From NCBI RefSeq assembly GCF_002796975.1, contig NZ_PEKV01000003.1:115501-148554 (forward strand): a stretch of 33,054 bases of DNA, in the 5' to 3' direction. Position 1 is the stretch's first letter. Each line of letters starts with the position of its first letter. The translations under genes were made by a program, and so were the position numbers. This DNA comes from Ferrovibrio sp. (GTDB taxonomy: Bacteria; Pseudomonadota; Alphaproteobacteria; Ferrovibrionales; Ferrovibrionaceae). The notes under the pieces are model-generated. The model was not told the DNA's origin, did not search any database, and saw nothing but the letters and a program-made list of their open reading frames with translations. Shown one piece after another: positions 13,343 through 22,212 of this stretch.

Positions 13343-16126
13343 ATGTATGCCCGCCCGCAGATCGCCGACCCGCGCGCCATTATCGACCGCCGCGCCCTGA
13401 CCCTGCAGCTCGATGCCCTGGGCGGCGAGGGCAGGCATGGCAGCGCCGAGCAGCGCAAGCAGGCGCTGGTGCTGCTCAAGGCCGCGCTCGGCCAGGGCCG
13501 GCAGGTGATCCAGCAGCGCTTCCAGTCCGGCACGCCGGCGCTGCCCAGCCGGGAGTCCTTTGCCTATCTGGTCGATCAGATCATCCGCCTGGTGCATGAC
13601 TTCACGGTCAACCGGGTCTATCGCCTGCCCAATCCCACGGCCGCCGAGAAACTCTCCATCGTGGCCGTCGGCGGCTATGGCCGCGGCGAGATGGCACCAT
13701 TTTCCGATGTCGACCTGCTGTTCCTGTTCCCCTACAAGCAGACCCCCTGGGGCGAGCAGGTGGTGGAATACATGCTTTACCTGCTGTGGGATCTCGGCCT
13801 GAAGGTCGGCCATGCCACGCGGTCGGTGGATGAATGTATCCGGCTGTCCTTGAGCGACGTCACCATCCGCACGGCGATTCTCGAGCAGCGCTGGATCTGG
13901 GGCGACCAGGATCTCGCCGCGCAGCTGAAGACCAAGTTCCAGTCCGACGTGGTGGCCAAGACCGGCGCCGATTTCATCGAGAAGAAACTGGCCGAGCGCG
14001 ATGAACGCCATCGCCGCATGGGTGACTCGCGTTACGTCGTCGAGCCGAATGTGAAGGAAGGCAAGGGCGGGTTGCGCGACCTGCATACGCTGGTCTGGAT
14101 CAACAAGTATCTCTACGGCATCGAGGACAGTTCCGATCTGGTGGCGCGCGGGCTGCTGCTGCCCGAGGAACAGCGCAGCTTCACCCAGGCGATGGAATTC
14201 CTCTGGACCGTGCGCATCCACCTGCACTATCTGGCCAACCGCGCGGAAGAGCGCCTGACCTTCGACATGCAGGTCGAGATCGCCAAGGCGATGGGCTATG
14301 CCGACCGCCCGGGCCGCAGCGACGTCGAACGCTTCATGAAGAAATACTATCTGGTCGCCAAGGAAGTCGGCGACCTGACGCGCATCTTCGCGGCAGCGCT
14401 GGAAGAGCGCCACAAGAAGCAGAAGCCGCTCGCCGCCATCCGGGCGAAGATGAAGCGGGCGAAAAAGATCGACGGGTTCGACATCGCCGGCGGTCGCGTC
14501 AATGTCGGCAGTGACGACATGTTCGAGACGCAGCCGATCAAGATGCTGCGGCTGTTCCATCTGGCGCAGGAACAGGGCCTCGACATCCATCCCGAGGCCT
14601 TGCGTCTGGTGCGGCGCAATCTCAAGCTGATCGATGGCAGTATCCGCAATGATCCGGAAGCCAACCGGCTGTTCATGGATATGCTGTGTTCGGTGCAGGA
14701 TCCGGAAACCACGCTGCGGCGGCTGAACGAGGCCGGCGTGTTCGGGCGGTTCGTACCCGATTTCGGCCGCGTGGTGGCGCAGACCCAGCACGATATGTAC
14801 CACACGTATACGGTGGACGAGCACACCATCCGCGCCATCGGTATCCTGTCGCGTATCGAAAGCGGTGCGCTGAAGGAAGATCACCCCTTATCTGTGAATG
14901 TGATCAAGGAAGTGCTGTCGCGCCGCGTGCTCTATGTCGCCGTGCTGCTGCATGACATCGCCAAGGGCCGCGGTGGCGATCACTCCATCCTCGGCGAGAA
15001 GGTGGCCGACAAGCTGGGGCCGCGCTTTGGCCTGACGGCGGCGGAAACCGAAACTGTCGGCTGGCTGGTGCGCTGGCATCTCGCCATGTCGGCGACCGCT
15101 TTCAAGCGCGACATCGCCGATCCGAAAACCGTGGTCGACTTCGCCCAGCTGGTGCAGAGCCCCGAACGCCTGCGCTTGTTGCTCTGCCTCACCGTGGCCG
15201 ATATCCGCGCTGTGGGTCCGACGATCTGGAACGGCTGGAAGGGCCAGCTGCTGCGCGAGATCTATTACCGCGCCGAGGAATATCTCTCGGGGGGTTTCAG
15301 CGGTCGTCGCCGCGAGGAACGCATCGCCGAAACAAAAGAAAAGGTGCGTGCCGCCCTGACCGACTGGCCGAAAGCCGAGATCGACCGGCTGCTCAAGCGG
15401 CATTACGAGAATTACTGGTACTCAAACGATGTCGAGATGATCCTGCGCCATGCGCGGCTGATGCGCGAGGCCGATGCGGCGAAGCGGACGCTGACCACGG
15501 CGATGCGGTCCGACACTTTCCGCTCGGTCACCGAATTCACGCTCTATGCGCCCGACCATCCGGGGCTGTTTGCCCGCGTCGCCGGTGCGATGGCGGCGGC
15601 CGGTGCCAATATCGTCGATGCCAAGATCTTCACCACCAATGACGGCATGGCACTCGACAGCTTCTATATCCAGGACATGGAAGGCGGCGTCTTCGACAAG
15701 CCCGACCGGATCAAGAAGCTGAACAGCGCGATCGAACGTGCGCTGTCGGGCGACCTCAAGCTGCGCTCGGCGATTGCCACGGAGAAGCCGGGCCTGCCCA
15801 GCCGCACCCGCGTCTTCAAGGTGGCGCCACGCGTGCTGATCGATAACCACGCCTCCAACCGCTACACCGTGGTGGAAGTGAACGGCCGCGACCGGCCGGG
15901 CTTCCTCTACGATGTCACCCGCGGGCTTTACGATCTCAACCTCACCATCGGTTCGGCGCATATTGCCACCTATGGCGAACGTGCCGTCGACGTCTTCTAC
16001 CTGCAGGATCTGACCGGCATGAAGCTGACCGACAAGCGCCGGCTGCAGCAGATCGAAAAGCATCTGATGAAGCAGATCGCGCCGGGTGAGGACAAGCCGG
16101 CTGCCAAGGCCGCGAAGGCTGCATAG
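13343..16126 (+). CDS. glnD: [Protein-PII] uridylyltransferase / uridylyl-removing enzyme GlnD
   Basis: GlnD senses glutamine and adds or removes UMP on PII proteins (GlnB/GlnK), setting nitrogen metabolism. The 927-residue protein has the full domain order: a nucleotidyltransferase domain with GGYGRGEMAPFSDVDLLFLF (110–129, metal-binding Asp pair), a GlnD-type helical linker region, an HD phosphohydrolase domain (LLHDIAKGRGGDHS, about 533–548) for UMP removal, and two C-terminal ACT domains for glutamine sensing (ACT1 from about 731, TLYAPDHPGLFARVAGAM; ACT2 from about 841, EVNGRDRPGFLYDV). The length fits alphaproteobacterial GlnD. The frame continues upstream, but the family starts near MYARPQI, so I chose 13343. 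It leads a housekeeping series with murJ and trpS. Confidence 0.96.
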   Translation: MYARPQIADPRAIIDRRALTLQLDALGGEGRHGSAEQRKQALVLLKAALGQGRQVIQQRFQSGTPALPSRESFAYLVDQIIRLVHDFTVNRVYRLPNPTAAEKLSIVAVGGYGRGEMAPFSDVDLLFLFPYKQTPWGEQVVEYMLYLLWDLGLKVGHATRSVDECIRLSLSDVTIRTAILEQRWIWGDQDLAAQLKTKFQSDVVAKTGADFIEKKLAERDERHRRMGDSRYVVEPNVKEGKGGLRDLHTLVWINKYLYGIEDSSDLVARGLLLPEEQRSFTQAMEFLWTVRIHLHYLANRAEERLTFDMQVEIAKAMGYADRPGRSDVERFMKKYYLVAKEVGDLTRIFAAALEERHKKQKPLAAIRAKMKRAKKIDGFDIAGGRVNVGSDDMFETQPIKMLRLFHLAQEQGLDIHPEALRLVRRNLKLIDGSIRNDPEANRLFMDMLCSVQDPETTLRRLNEAGVFGRFVPDFGRVVAQTQHDMYHTYTVDEHTIRAIGILSRIESGALKEDHPLSVNVIKEVLSRRVLYVAVLLHDIAKGRGGDHSILGEKVADKLGPRFGLTAAETETVGWLVRWHLAMSATAFKRDIADPKTVVDFAQLVQSPERLRLLLCLTVADIRAVGPTIWNGWKGQLLREIYYRAEEYLSGGFSGRRREERIAETKEKVRAALTDWPKAEIDRLLKRHYENYWYSNDVEMILRHARLMREADAAKRTLTTAMRSDTFRSVTEFTLYAPDHPGLFARVAGAMAAAGANIVDAKIFTTNDGMALDSFYIQDMEGGVFDKPDRIKKLNSAIERALSGDLKLRSAIATEKPGLPSRTRVFKVAPRVLIDNHASNRYTVVEVNGRDRPGFLYDVTRGLYDLNLTIGSAHIATYGERAVDVFYLQDLTGMKLTDKRRLQQIEKHLMKQIAPGEDKPAAKAAKAA

Positions 16127-16201
16127 CGGCTGACCTGGCACCCGAGGCGGCGGCGCATGGCCTGCCACGCGTCGCTCGTCTATGATCGGCTGCCTCGCTC
16201 G

Positions 16202-16208
16202 TATATAA
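16202..16208 (+). promoter_or_regulatory. TATATAA -10-like element 9 bases before the murJ start
   Basis: TATATAA ends nine bases before the ATG at 16218. A transcript starting 6–8 bases after it would have no leader or only a 1–3 base leader, and the intervening bases GTTTTCCAG hold no Shine–Dalgarno sequence. No clear -35 box is seen. Confidence 0.4.
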
Positions 16209-16217
16209 GTTTTCCAG

Positions 16218-17765
16218 ATGTCGCTGTTTCGGGCCATAGCCACTGTCGGCGGACTGACGATGGTCAGCCGTGTTGCCGGTTTCGTGCGTGATCTGCTGAT
16301 CGCGCGTTATCTCGGCGCCGGGCCGATTGCCGATGCCTTCTTCGTCAGCCTGCGCTTGCCGAATTTCTTCCGCTCGCTGTTTGCCGAAGGCGCGTTCACC
16401 GCGGGCTTCCTGCCGCTGTTCAGCCGTACCGAAGCCAGGGAAGGCCGCGCAGCCGCGCAGCATTTCGCCGAACGCGCCCTGTCGCTGCTGCTGGTCAGCA
16501 CTTTCGCCTTCACGCTGCTGGCGCAGATCGCCATGCCGCTGGTGATCCTGTTCCTGGCGCCGGGCTTTGCCGGCGACCCGCTGCGTTTCCCGCTCTCGGT
16601 CACGCTCACCACCATCACCTTCCCCTATCTGCTGTTCATCAGCCTGGCGGCGCTCTATGGCGCGGTGCTGAACTGCCTCGGCCGTTTCTTCTCGATGGCG
16701 GCGACGCCGATCCTGCTCAATCTGGTGATGATCGCCGGCATGCTCTGGCTCACACCGCATATGCCCAATGCCGGCTATGCGCTGGCCTGGTCGACACTGG
16801 TCGGCGGCATCCTGCAATTCCTCTGGCTGGCCTGGGACGTGCACCGTGCGGGCCTGAGCCTGCGGCTGCGCCGGCCGGTGATCAATGACAAGGTGCGCCG
16901 ACTGTTCCGCCTGATCCTGCCGGCCGCCATCGGCGCCGGCGCCACTCAGGTCAATCTTGTGGTCGGCCTGATCCTCGCCTCGCTACTGCCGGCCGGCGCG
17001 GTGTCGTATCTGTTCTATGCCGACCGGATCAACCAGCTCACCGTCGGCGTGGTCGGCACCGCTATTGCCACCGCATTGCTGCCGACGCTGTCAACCCAGC
17101 TCGCCCATGGCAACGACAAGGCGGCGATGTATACGCAGAATCGCGCGATGGAATTCGGACTGCTGCTGTCGCTGCCCGCCAGCATCGCCCTGCTGGTGAT
17201 TCCCTTCCCGATCATTTCCATCCTGTTCCAGCGCGGCGAATTCGATCTCGCCACCGCGCACGCCACATCCGATGCGCTGTTCGCCTATGCGCTCGGGCTG
17301 CCGGGTTTCGTGCTGTCACGCACGCTGACGCCCAGCTTCCATGCCCGGCAGGATACCAGGACGCCAGTGCAGATCGCCGCCGTCAGCATCGTGGTCAATA
17401 TCGGTATCAGCGTGGCCCTGCTGAATGTTCTGGAACATGTCGGGCTGGCGCTGGCCACGGCCATGGCGGCCAATATGAATACGCTGCTGCTGATGCTGGT
17501 GCTGTATCGCCGCGGGTTGTGGCAGGCCGACGAGCGGCTCAAGCGGCGCAGCCTGCTGATCCTGCTGGCCAGCATCGGCATGGCGATCATGCTGTTCCTG
17601 CTCGACCGCTTTGCGTTGCCCGGCTGGTATGCTGGCGGCTTCTGGCAGCGCTCGGCGGCGCTGGCCGTGCTGATTGGCGCCGGCATGGCGGTCTTCCTGG
17701 CCTGCGCCATGCTGCTGGGCGCCACCCGGCCGAGCGAGTGGAAGGCCATCCTGCGCCGCAGCTAG
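16218..17765 (+). CDS. murJ: Lipid II flippase MurJ (MviN)
   Basis: MurJ moves the peptidoglycan precursor lipid II across the inner membrane. The 515-residue protein has about 14 hydrophobic helices and the family's conserved segments. These are the N-terminal VSRVAGFVRDLLIARYLGAG (MOP-fold helix 1) and ADAFFVSLRLPNFFRSLFAEGAFTAGFLP (with the essential Arg residues), then FADRINQL-like YADRINQLTVGVVGTAIATALLP, and the LFQRGEFD loop. The length is normal. Start at 16218 is backed by the match to family N-termini (MSLFRAIATVGG). There is no visible ribosome-binding site; a TATATAA box lies nine bases upstream. It sits between glnD and trpS, as in many alphaproteobacteria. Confidence 0.96.
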   Translation: MSLFRAIATVGGLTMVSRVAGFVRDLLIARYLGAGPIADAFFVSLRLPNFFRSLFAEGAFTAGFLPLFSRTEAREGRAAAQHFAERALSLLLVSTFAFTLLAQIAMPLVILFLAPGFAGDPLRFPLSVTLTTITFPYLLFISLAALYGAVLNCLGRFFSMAATPILLNLVMIAGMLWLTPHMPNAGYALAWSTLVGGILQFLWLAWDVHRAGLSLRLRRPVINDKVRRLFRLILPAAIGAGATQVNLVVGLILASLLPAGAVSYLFYADRINQLTVGVVGTAIATALLPTLSTQLAHGNDKAAMYTQNRAMEFGLLLSLPASIALLVIPFPIISILFQRGEFDLATAHATSDALFAYALGLPGFVLSRTLTPSFHARQDTRTPVQIAAVSIVVNIGISVALLNVLEHVGLALATAMAANMNTLLLMLVLYRRGLWQADERLKRRSLLILLASIGMAIMLFLLDRFALPGWYAGGFWQRSAALAVLIGAGMAVFLACAMLLGATRPSEWKAILRRS

Positions 17766-17863
17766 CCGGCCATTGACGGCGCCGGTCGCTCCGGCGATAA
17801 CCGGCCGCCTTTATATTTCCCACTCCGGGGCCTTCCACCGCCCCATCACCCAAGGGACAGTTC

Positions 17864-18874
17864 ATGGCCTTCCAACGGCGCATCTTCTCGGGCATCCAGC
17901 CCACCGGCAACCTCCATCTCGGCAATTATCTCGGCGCAGTGCGCAACTGGGTCGCGCTGCAGAACGAGTATGAGTGCATCTTCTGCATGGTCGACATGCA
18001 TGCGATCACCGCATCGCTGCTGAATGCCGACGAGCTGCGCAACAGCACGCGTGAACTGGCCGCGGCGATGATCGCTTCGGGCATCGATCCGAAGAAAAAC
18101 ATCCTGTTCAACCAGTCGCAGAATCCCGATCACGCCACGCTGGCCTGGATCTTCAACTGCATCGCCCGGCTTGGCTGGATGAACCGCATGACGCAGTTCA
18201 AGGAAAAGGCCGGCAAGGACCGCGAGAATGCCTCGCTCGGCCTCTATGCCTATCCGGCGCTGATGGCTGCCGACATTCTGGTCTACAAGGCGACCCATGT
18301 GCCGGTCGGCGAGGACCAGAAGCAGCATATCGAACTGACCCGCGACATCGCGCAGAAATTCAACCACGATTATGCGACGGAAACCTTCCCGCTCACCGAG
18401 CCGCTGATCTTCGGCACGGCGACGCGCGTGATGAGTCTGCGCGATGGCAGCAAGAAGATGTCGAAGTCGGATGCCTCAGACCAGTCGCGCATCAACCTGA
18501 CCGATACGGCCGACATGATCGCCGACAAGATCAAGCGCGCCAAGACTGACCCTGAACTGCTGCCCGATACGGCAGCAGGCCTGGAAGGCCGGCCGGAAGC
18601 GCAGAACCTGATGGGCATCTTTGCGGCGCTGTCCGGCCAGACGCTGGATCAGGCGGTGGCGGTCACGGCCGGCAAGGGCTGGGGCGATTTCAAGAAGCTG
18701 CTGACCGAGACGGCGGTTTCGGTGCTGGGTCCGATCACGTCGGAGATGCGCCGCCTGATGGCCGATCCGGGCTATGTGGACGGTATCCTGCGCGACGGCG
18801 GCGAGAAGGCGCGTGCGCTGTCGGCGCCGGTGGTGAAGGAAGTTTACGACACCGTTGGCTTCTTGCGCCCATGA
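17864..18874 (+). CDS. trpS: Tryptophanyl-tRNA synthetase
   Basis: TrpS charges tRNA-Trp with tryptophan using ATP in the cytoplasm. The 336-residue class Ic synthetase shows the HIGH-type motif as GNLHLGN (15–21), the KMSKS loop exactly as KKMSKSD (198–202), and the family's DMHAITA and [26 protein letters not shown] segments. The length matches bacterial TrpS. A leader of at least 40 bases with AAGGGACA before the ATG (contrasting with murJ) shows normal initiation. It follows murJ by 98 bases and precedes the FAD monooxygenase by 33 bases; the monooxygenase is not part of the usual neighbourhood. Confidence 0.97.
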   Translation: MAFQRRIFSGIQPTGNLHLGNYLGAVRNWVALQNEYECIFCMVDMHAITASLLNADELRNSTRELAAAMIASGIDPKKNILFNQSQNPDHATLAWIFNCIARLGWMNRMTQFKEKAGKDRENASLGLYAYPALMAADILVYKATHVPVGEDQKQHIELTRDIAQKFNHDYATETFPLTEPLIFGTATRVMSLRDGSKKMSKSDASDQSRINLTDTADMIADKIKRAKTDPELLPDTAAGLEGRPEAQNLMGIFAALSGQTLDQAVAVTAGKGWGDFKKLLTETAVSVLGPITSEMRRLMADPGYVDGILRDGGEKARALSAPVVKEVYDTVGFLRP

Positions 18875-18907
18875 GGGCGCGGGTCGGATTCCTGCGGCCG
18901 TAAGCCG

Positions 18908-20566
18908 ATGTCTGTGCCGCTCACCTGCGATGTGCTGATCGCCGGCGGCGGTCCCTGCGGCCTGATGCTGGCCAACGAACTCGGCCGTCGCGGTATTTCC
19001 GTGCTGCTGGTGGATGAAAAGCCCGGCACGGCCTTCAATCCACAGGCCAATGCCACGCAGGCGCGCACGATGGAGCATTTCCGTCGTCTCGGTTTTGCTG
19101 ACGAGATCCGCGCGCTCGGCCTGCCACTGGATTATCCCACCGACATTGCCTATTTCACCCGCTACGCGGAACACGAGCTGGCCCGCTTCCGTCTGCCGCC
19201 GGCACAGGAAGCCAGTCGCAAAGCGCGCGAATCCGGCTCGTCCTGGAGTACACCGGAACTGCCGCATCGCGTGTCGCAGAAATATGTCGAGGCCGTTCTG
19301 CGTCGCAAGGCCGAAGCGCTCTCCAGTGTGGTGCTGCACTACGGCCATCGGCTGAAGGATTTCACCGATCACGGTGACCGCATCGCTGCCACGATGGAGA
19401 ACGTTGCCAATAGCACCACGCAGGACGTAACGGCGCAGTATCTCGTGGGTGCCGACGGCGCACGCAGCTTGGTGCGCGGGCAACTCGGCATCCGTTACGG
19501 CGGCGAGACCGGCGTGCAGCGCGATTTCATGGGTGGGCGCATGTATGCGATCTACCTGCGCGCGCCGGATTTCTATACAGCGGCTGACAAGGCGCCGGCC
19601 TGGATGAATGTGACCTTCAATCCGCAGCGCCGCGCCTTCATGGCCGCGGTGGACGGCAAGGGTGAATTCGCCTTCCACACCCAGCTGCGGCCGGGCGAGG
19701 ACGAAGCCTCGGTCAGCGAGGCTGATGCGCGCGCCATGTTCCATGCCGCCTGCGGCAAGGAGATCGACATCGAGATCCTGTCGCGCGGCAGCTGGACGGC
19801 CGGCCATGCGCTGGTGGCGGACAGTTTCGGCCGCGGTCGCGTGCTGCTCGGTGGCGATGCCGTGCATCTGTTCACGCCGACCGGCGGCCTTGGCTACAAC
19901 ACCGCCATCGAAGATGCCGTCAATCTCGGCTGGAAACTCGCCGCCGTCTTGCAAGGTGTTGCCGCGCCGGCTTTGCTCACCAGCTACGAGGCCGAGCGCC
20001 GCCCGTTGGCCTTACGCAACACCGGCTATGCACGCGGCTTTGCCGATTCGCTGGGCTTGTTCCTGGTCGATCCGGAGATCGAGGCTGACTCTGCGGCGGG
20101 CGCGTCAGCGAGACAAAAGGCCGGCGACTATCTCGAGGGCCATGCCCGACGTGAGTTCAATATTCCGGGTGTCACATTCGGCGGACGCTACGACGGTTCG
20201 CCGGCGATCCTCAGCGACGGCACGGCGCCACCCGAGGACGCGGCGAATGTCTACACGCCGAGCGCCTGTCCCGGTGGCCGGCCGCCGCATCTGTGGCTGG
20301 AGAACGACACGTCGCTGTTCGACCACTTCGGTTTCGGCTGGACGCTGCTGCAGCTCGGTACGGAGAATGGCTTTGCCGCCGAGATGGCAGCAGCAGCGCG
20401 GCAGTTGCGCATCGATCTGACGCAGATGTCGCTCCGCTCGGAGCAGGCACGCGAGCTGTATGCAGCCGACCATGTGCTGATCCGTCCGGATCATATCGTC
20501 GCCTGGCGTGGCGCCGGAGGTCATGCCGGCAACATATTGCGCCGCCTGCTCGGCCATCTTGAATGA
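18908..20566 (+). CDS. FAD-dependent monooxygenase (aromatic hydroxylase type)
   Basis: This 552-residue flavoprotein belongs to the group A hydroxylases (PheA/TfdB/MhpA type), which hydroxylate aromatic substrates using NAD(P)H and oxygen. The FAD-binding GGGPCG is at residues 13–18 and the acidic end of the second strand (VDEKPG) follows. The family's GADGARSLVRGQLGI and the ribityl-binding GDAVHLFTPTGGLGYNTAIEDAVNLGW (about 315–342) are intact. A C-terminal thioredoxin-like domain of about 150 residues ends in the typical LIRPDHIVAWRG. The substrate is unknown. The gene lies between trpS and the usp/nfu part of a conserved block, where most relatives have no such gene, suggesting a later insertion. 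It may share a transcript with trpS. Confidence 0.93.
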   Translation: MSVPLTCDVLIAGGGPCGLMLANELGRRGISVLLVDEKPGTAFNPQANATQARTMEHFRRLGFADEIRALGLPLDYPTDIAYFTRYAEHELARFRLPPAQEASRKARESGSSWSTPELPHRVSQKYVEAVLRRKAEALSSVVLHYGHRLKDFTDHGDRIAATMENVANSTTQDVTAQYLVGADGARSLVRGQLGIRYGGETGVQRDFMGGRMYAIYLRAPDFYTAADKAPAWMNVTFNPQRRAFMAAVDGKGEFAFHTQLRPGEDEASVSEADARAMFHAACGKEIDIEILSRGSWTAGHALVADSFGRGRVLLGGDAVHLFTPTGGLGYNTAIEDAVNLGWKLAAVLQGVAAPALLTSYEAERRPLALRNTGYARGFADSLGLFLVDPEIEADSAAGASARQKAGDYLEGHARREFNIPGVTFGGRYDGSPAILSDGTAPPEDAANVYTPSACPGGRPPHLWLENDTSLFDHFGFGWTLLQLGTENGFAAEMAAAARQLRIDLTQMSLRSEQARELYAADHVLIRPDHIVAWRGAGGHAGNILRRLLGHLE

Positions 20567-20632
20567 TGCCGGCTTGAATGATGCCTGGGCAGCGCCCACA
20601 TTAAGGCTTCCTCTCCCTTGCATTTCTGGCCG

Positions 20633-21598
20633 ATGACCATGGACACCGACGCTTCACGCTCCGCTTTCACTGCCTGGCTGCGCGCCCGCTGGCAGCCGGT
20701 GGCGGTCATCGCCATGGTGCTGATCTTTGGCCTGTATTACCCGGTCGGCATGCTGATCGTGCATAAGGTGGATGACCGGCTGGATTACGAAATCCCGGCG
20801 GCCGACCTCCCTGCCGGCGGCAGCCGCACGGTGGCGCTGGCTGCGGCGCTGATCGACCGCGAGGTCAATCGCAGCGGCTGGGTCGCCAACGATCCCTTCT
20901 TCATGCCGGGCTCGATGCTCGACAACATGCCGAACTACCAGCTCGGCATGATCCATGCGCTAGGCCGCTTCGCCTTCCAGATGGTCGACCAGATCGGCCG
21001 CACGCGCGGCTCCAGCCAGACCGACCGCGACCTGCAGGAGGCTGCCGGCCTGCTGCAATATTCCGGCACCAAATGGATTTTCGATTTCTCGACCTCGCTG
21101 CTGCCGACGGCAAAGTCGGAAGACCAGTATCGCAAGGCACGGTCGGCGCTGATGAGCTACAACCAGCGACTCAGCGGCGGGCAGGCGGTGTTCGAGCGTC
21201 GCGCCGACAATCTGCAGGCCACGCTGGAGCGGATTGCGCTCGACATCGGCTCGGCTTCGGCCGCCATCGACCGCCGCGTCCGCGAAGGCAGCGACAGGCT
21301 GATCGACTATGAAGGCGACGACGTCTTCTACAGCGTGAAGGGCCAGATGTATGCTTACTATCTGGTGCTGCGCGAACTGAAGCAGGATTATCCCAACCTG
21401 GTGCGCGACCGCGAACTCGGCGGCACCTGGGACCAGATGCTGGAGTCTTTCGCCGCCGCTGCGGGCCTGAAGCCCTGGGTGGTGTCGAATGCGCGGCCCG
21501 ACGCCGTGATCCTGCCCAACCATCTGGCTTCGATGGGCTTCTATGTCGAACGCGCGCGCGCCCAGATCTATGAGATCGTCAATATCCTGCAGAAATAA
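20633..21598 (+). CDS. DUF2333 family inner-membrane-anchored protein
   Basis: This protein of about 321 residues matches the DUF2333 pattern: a short basic N-terminus, one hydrophobic segment (VAVIAMVLIFGLYYPVGMLI, about 18–37), then a periplasmic, mostly helical domain. Conserved segments are VNRSGWVANDPFFMPGSMLDNMPNYQLGM, SGTKWIFDFS, YNQRLSGGQAVFERRADNL and DDVFYSVKGQMYAYYLVLREL. The function of the family is unknown. The annotated start could be 20633 or 20639 (ATGACCATG); a TTG at 20618 is less likely. It follows the monooxygenase by 66 bases, and nothing in the sequence links the two functionally. Confidence 0.85.
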   Translation: MTMDTDASRSAFTAWLRARWQPVAVIAMVLIFGLYYPVGMLIVHKVDDRLDYEIPAADLPAGGSRTVALAAALIDREVNRSGWVANDPFFMPGSMLDNMPNYQLGMIHALGRFAFQMVDQIGRTRGSSQTDRDLQEAAGLLQYSGTKWIFDFSTSLLPTAKSEDQYRKARSALMSYNQRLSGGQAVFERRADNLQATLERIALDIGSASAAIDRRVREGSDRLIDYEGDDVFYSVKGQMYAYYLVLRELKQDYPNLVRDRELGGTWDQMLESFAAAAGLKPWVVSNARPDAVILPNHLASMGFYVERARAQIYEIVNILQK

Positions 21599-21608
21599 AC
21601 CATTGAGA

Positions 21609-21632
21609 CGACAGGGTCCCGCATACCTGTCG
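21609..21632. repeat. Inverted repeat CGACAGG…CCTGTCG in the leader of usp
   Basis: CGACAGG (21609–21615) and CCTGTCG (21626–21632) are perfect 7-base arms separated by 10 bases, just after the DUF2333 stop. No T-tract follows, so this could be a weak hairpin between genes or an operator for the downstream stress protein. Confidence 0.35.
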
Positions 21633-21708
21633 CGTCAAGTCCCGCATCCCGGTTACCCCCAGCTTTCTGCCATTGCGTTCCGTGTCACGGCGAGGCAACC
21701 TTGACGGC

Positions 21709-22203
21709 ATGAGCGAAACCAAAGCGGAAACCGAAGCCAAGCGGCGCAGCAAGTTCCTCGTCGTCGTCGACGATACGAACGAGGTGCGCGTGGCCGTGCG
21801 CTATGCCACGCGGCGTGCGCGCAACGTGCGCAGCGGCGTGGTGATGCTGCGCGTGATCGAGCCGGTCGACTTCCAGCAATGGGCTGGTGTCGCCGAGATG
21901 ATGCGTTCCGAAGCGCATGAAGCGGCTGAGGATCTGCTGCAGAAACTGGCCGAGCAGGTGAACCAGGAATCCGGCCTGTTGCCCGAACTGGTGATCCGCG
22001 AAGGCGTCGCCAAGACCGAGATCCTCAAGCTGGTCGATGAGGATCCCAATATCCGCATGCTGGTGCTGGCGGCGGCGCCGAATGCCGAAGGTCCGGGTCC
22101 GCTGGTCACCGCGTTTGCGGGCCAGATGGCTGGCGAACTGAAATTCCCGATCACGGTGATCCCCGGCGGGCTCAGCGACGAACAGATCGATCGCCTGACC
22201 TAA
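21709..22203 (+). CDS. Universal stress protein
   Basis: This 164-residue protein has the UspA Rossmann-like fold. It starts at KFLVVVDDTNEVRVAVRYATRRARN, continues with VMLRVIEPVDF, a long helix, and VIREGVAKTEILKLVDEDPNIRMLVLAAAP, and ends with FPITVIPGGL. The classical ATP-binding G-2x-G-9x-G(S/T) pattern is not clear, so it may be of the non-ATP-binding type. Start: the ATG at 21709 is preferred over an upstream GTG because USP domains begin within about 20 residues. In many alphaproteobacteria usp sits between trpS and nfu; here two extra genes precede it. It converges on the cyclase gene with a 9-base gap. Confidence 0.9.
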   Translation: MSETKAETEAKRRSKFLVVVDDTNEVRVAVRYATRRARNVRSGVVMLRVIEPVDFQQWAGVAEMMRSEAHEAAEDLLQKLAEQVNQESGLLPELVIREGVAKTEILKLVDEDPNIRMLVLAAAPNAEGPGPLVTAFAGQMAGELKFPITVIPGGLSDEQIDRLT

Positions 22204-22212
22204 ACGCTGTTC

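Noticed and set aside
13328..14884. 518-codon minus-strand open frame
   Set aside because: It is antisense to glnD, which has full conserved domains; the shadow has a biased composition and no motif.
18476..19954. 492-codon minus-strand open frame
   Set aside because: It spans the ends of two real genes (trpS and the FAD monooxygenase) on the opposite strand and shows no family pattern.
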